Positions 61,326 through 64,000 of a stretch of DNA of 64,000 nt are shown in pieces (the first letter of the stretch is position 1; each line of letters opens with the position of its first letter). The DNA is from Bacillota bacterium (GTDB lineage: Bacteria > Bacillota > Clostridia > Acetivibrionales > DSM-1351), in assembly GCA_023444055.1 (NCBI GenBank), contig JAEZRV010000023.1, positions 62,001 to 126,000 on the forward strand, read 5' to 3'. The notes under the pieces were generated by a model. That model made no database searches. It was not told the DNA's origin and was given only the letters and a program-made list of their open reading frames with translations. The translations under genes were made by a program, and so were the position numbers.

Positions 61326-63317
61326 TTAATTTAATTTTGAATTGCGATCCATAGCAGCTATGAATTCCTTTTTCATATCATACAAATAATATATAAATGG
61401 GACAAGCAACCTTATAGGGCTATTTCCCGACTGTTCATCAGCTAATAATTTAACTGTCTGCTCCTGGAATTCCTTGTAAACTTCAGAGCCGTAAGATTTA
61501 CTTTTTGATAATCCAGAAATCAGTATTATCTTAGCAACAGGGTTTTCCGGTGCAGAAAGAGCCAAATCCAAATACGAGTTCAGAATATTTGTTTCTCCCC
61601 ATAGGCTTTCTAATTTAACTACCTTGTTATCCACCAGAGATTGGGTCAATGACAATCCTAAAGCAGATAAGTAATTAAATATAATCTCCTTCTTAGGAAT
61701 ATCATAAAATTCTGGTTCTGTAAGTTCAATATCTTTTGTTTCTGTTATCTTCATAATGATACTATTTAGAGTTGCCATAAATTCACTATTATCTTCTGAA
61801 TTTGATAATTTCATTTCAAAAGTTTGAGTAGATTGACTTTCCTTTTCAAACAGAACAACCTTTACATCATACTCATCCTCATTTCCTGATATACTTCCTG
61901 TAACCAACAAATCCAAATCATTTGTACGAGCTGCATCATAAAGGGATTGAGTACCATATTCTGCTATTCTTTCATATGGTCCTTTATCCTTTTCAACTGG
62001 AATAAGGAATTTTGTCTCTCTACTATGTTTAAATAATAATATCTCCTGAAGAAGTAACGGTAAGCCTCTAGTTAATCTTGCAGAATTATCATCACGCTGT
62101 ATTGCAGTCACATTACCTGTTTTATCAGTTAAGTCAGCAAATGCTAAAAAGCCAATGTTTTCACTTTTTAATTCCTTAGGCAAAAGCCATTCAGGTGATT
62201 TCAGACCATAAAACCAAATTGGCTTGTCAGTGACAACAAGTTCGTATTCCACACCTTCAGGTTTACTTCCATTATTCTTTTGAGCTTTTTCAAGTGTTTC
62301 AAAGTCACTTGCCAATTTTTGTAATACTGCTTTTACATCAGGTCTTTCACTCTTCATTAATTTGTCTATAAGCTTTTGACCTTCTACATGCTTTCCAGTT
62401 TGAATATATGCATGTAATATATTCATACCCGCCATTATATCATGTTTTTCAGGGTCATATAATGGAGCTACTATATCAATAATTTCATTTATATATCCAT
62501 TATTACCCAAGTCACCTGAGATAATGTACAATACAGGTAATTCATCTACAGATGTATTCAATACATACTCATATATAGGCTTTGCACTTTCCAAATCCTT
62601 TTGTTCAATATAATATCTTGCTAAATAAAGCTGTGGAAGCCAGCTACCTTTTATTGCTGTAATCTTTTTAAGTAAATCAGCAACATTATTTTGTCCTGCC
62701 TCCATGTTCAAAATAACCCACCATTGAAGAGTAGCTTCTTGGTTTGGCTCTAAGCAGAGACTCTCCCAAACTAAATCCTTTGCCCCTTCAATGTCACCCC
62801 TCTGATGGTGAACCTTTGCAAGATTTGTTAGAATCATTCCTGTCTTTCCAAATAAATTGATATATTCTTTTAAAGTTTTTTCAGCTTCTCCAAAAAGCTC
62901 TTTAGTCATATATGCAATCGCAAGAGTAGTATATCCTCTCTCCTTAATTTCATCTATATGTACAAGGTGTTTTGCAGCATCAAGAGCCTCTTCATTGAAA
63001 TCATCCTTAAATGCCAAAAGAATATCATTATACAGTGCATCAGCGTTACTCCAATGATTTTTCAGCTGATTAGGCAAGATAGTTTTTCTTATTTCTTCTC
63101 TAGAGACCAATATCTTTTGTCCTTGCTCATCATAGCACTCAATCATCTCTCTATTGGCAGGCTGTTGCTCATCTGTTAGGCTTTCTTCAGATTGAATATC
63201 CTGAGAACTGTTTAGGTCAGAGTTTTCAATACCTTCTATTTGCTCATTCTTCTCCTTCTCTTCTTTCTGACCGTTCTTATTCTTGTTTTTTGATAAAAAC
63301 TCATTAAAAAAACCCAT
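61326..63317 (-). CDS. Large cytoplasmic TPR-repeat protein
   Basis: 663 aa with TGGGGGTAG before the ATG. It starts with a highly charged Lys/Glu segment (about 8-35), followed by an array of helical tetratricopeptide-like repeats (about 75-340; for example TTLAIAYMTKELFGEAEKTL, LAKVHHQRGDIEGAKDLV). An alpha/beta region (about 355-540; DLLVTGSISGNEDEYDVKVVLFEKE) and a helical C-terminus follow. The middle region resembles an ABC-type or TolB-N-like lipoprotein fold only loosely, so I make no call. There is no signal peptide. A scaffold or assembly role is plausible but unproven. Confidence 0.75.
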   Translation of the reverse strand: MGFFNEFLSKNKNKNGQKEEKEKNEQIEGIENSDLNSSQDIQSEESLTDEQQPANREMIECYDEQGQKILVSREEIRKTILPNQLKNHWSNADALYNDILLAFKDDFNEEALDAAKHLVHIDEIKERGYTTLAIAYMTKELFGEAEKTLKEYINLFGKTGMILTNLAKVHHQRGDIEGAKDLVWESLCLEPNQEATLQWWVILNMEAGQNNVADLLKKITAIKGSWLPQLYLARYYIEQKDLESAKPIYEYVLNTSVDELPVLYIISGDLGNNGYINEIIDIVAPLYDPEKHDIMAGMNILHAYIQTGKHVEGQKLIDKLMKSERPDVKAVLQKLASDFETLEKAQKNNGSKPEGVEYELVVTDKPIWFYGLKSPEWLLPKELKSENIGFLAFADLTDKTGNVTAIQRDDNSARLTRGLPLLLQEILLFKHSRETKFLIPVEKDKGPYERIAEYGTQSLYDAARTNDLDLLVTGSISGNEDEYDVKVVLFEKESQSTQTFEMKLSNSEDNSEFMATLNSIIMKITETKDIELTEPEFYDIPKKEIIFNYLSALGLSLTQSLVDNKVVKLESLWGETNILNSYLDLALSAPENPVAKIILISGLSKSKSYGSEVYKEFQEQTVKLLADEQSGNSPIRLLVPFIYYLYDMKKEFIAAMDRNSKLN

Positions 63318-63565
63318 TGCGGCTACCCCCAGTTTTATTTTTAAGTAAAAAACTCTTTCATTATTTTATATTATCATAAACAAATATATCTCGTCATTAA
63401 GTATTAAAATAAATTAAAAATAGACAGAAAAAATTACAAGCTATACTAATGTATTTATAATATGTCTTTTCGATATTTTAAATGCGAAATAGTATTATAT
63501 TTCTATGTCTAATTTATACCAACTAACATATTTCATAACAAGCTTCTTTAATTAGTTCTCAACTG

Positions 63566-63994
63566 CTATACAGATTCTGATTTTCTCTGATTTCTAAACT
63601 CATTCATTTGCCTAATATAGTTTATTTGAGTTTCGGTTTTTGGGTAAATATCATTATTAATGTTGTTTTTACTAATCTCAATTGCTATTTCGCTCATTCT
63701 CTCAGCATGTTGATCATCTGTAATCTTTTTGTTTATAAGATCCATATTGCATTCAGCAATTAACTTCAGCTCTTTAAACTTGTCAGTATCCAACTCAACA
63801 CCGTGGTGACAAATAGGACAAAACAATATATGATCTGATGAATATGGAATAATTGGAATAAAGAAAACTGTAAACCATTTTTTTCTGCTATGAAGCACCC
63901 AAAACTTTTCATTATTACAATGTTCACAATAAAATACTTTTACTGGCCCGTGGTTTTTAACTGATTGATGTCCCCATCCAAAAATAAAAAACAT
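63566..63994 (-). CDS. Zinc-ribbon protein
   Basis: 142 aa; the ATG at 63994 is 6 bases from the right edge, so its ribosome site cannot be checked and an upstream start is possible. Cys23/Cys26 (YCEHC) and Cys59/Cys62 (FCPIC) form a zinc ribbon split by a hydrophobic segment (WFTVFFIPIIPYS), the layout of zinc_ribbon_15-type proteins. The C-terminal half is charged and helical. Function unknown. Confidence 0.75.
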   Translation of the reverse strand: MFFIFGWGHQSVKNHGPVKVFYCEHCNNEKFWVLHSRKKWFTVFFIPIIPYSSDHILFCPICHHGVELDTDKFKELKLIAECNMDLINKKITDDQHAERMSEIAIEISKNNINNDIYPKTETQINYIRQMNEFRNQRKSESV

Positions 63995-64000
63995 AACTTT

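Overview
This window looks like chromosome from an anaerobic, mesophilic, cellulosome-forming Clostridium of the Ruminiclostridium (C. cellulolyticum / C. josui / C. papyrosolvens) type. The grounds are AT-rich DNA, strong GGAGG ribosome sites, and six secreted glycoside hydrolases ending in duplicated type I dockerins with Ala-Ile/Thr/Leu at the cohesin-recognition positions. It also carries 2-hydroxyacyl-CoA dehydratase activase, YesMN-type regulation and SLH-anchored surface proteins. The assignment is from sequence impression only. I see no rRNA, tRNA, CRISPR array or intact insertion sequence.

Layout. 0-0.5 kb: 5' part of a His-rich NfeD-like membrane protein. 1-7.5 kb: a three-gene hemicellulase operon (GH43-, GH141- and GH43-type catalytic modules, each with CBM6 and dockerin). 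8-18.6 kb: a sugar or polyol catabolic locus: YesM/YesN two-component system, ribose-type ABC transporter, short-chain dehydrogenase, DhaK, DhaL and an RpiB-type isomerase. This set fits oxidation of a tetritol to erythrulose, phosphorylation and isomerisation to erythrose-4-phosphate. 18.8-24.4 kb: a 1437-aa two-activase fusion protein divergent from a TetR regulator. 24.6-48.7 kb: a mostly cell-envelope region: M6 protease-SLH, MetF, DUF3999/DUF2339 pair, DUF4424-like protein, a VWA lipoprotein, an OmpR/EnvZ-like pair, YccF, a FIST protein and a GH18-like SLH protein. The mtnA-aldolase pair of a 5'-deoxyadenosine/methylthioadenosine salvage shunt is embedded in it. 48.8-52 kb: CARDB protein, ferredoxin-type aldo/keto reductase, DUF2500 protein with a MITE at its 5' end. 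52.4-60.9 kb: three tandem GH9 cellulases (two GH9-CBM3c-CBM3b-dockerin, one GH9-CBM3c-dockerin). 61.3-64 kb: a TPR protein and a zinc-ribbon protein.

The most unusual feature is a family of about 90-nt leaders (family A, seven copies before six genes between 28.7 and 47.1 kb). The Shine-Dalgarno sequence lies upstream of a conserved structured segment and the start codon immediately downstream of it. Paired bases covary between copies, and an upstream arm can pair into the structure to give an H-type pseudoknot with the Shine-Dalgarno in loop 1. A second, unrelated leader family (B, two copies) precedes two neighbouring envelope genes and can sequester the ribosome site. I do not recognise either as a known riboswitch class. 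Together they suggest an undescribed translational regulon covering eight genes in about 18 kb. Many naive gene starts in this region read into these leaders and are corrected here.
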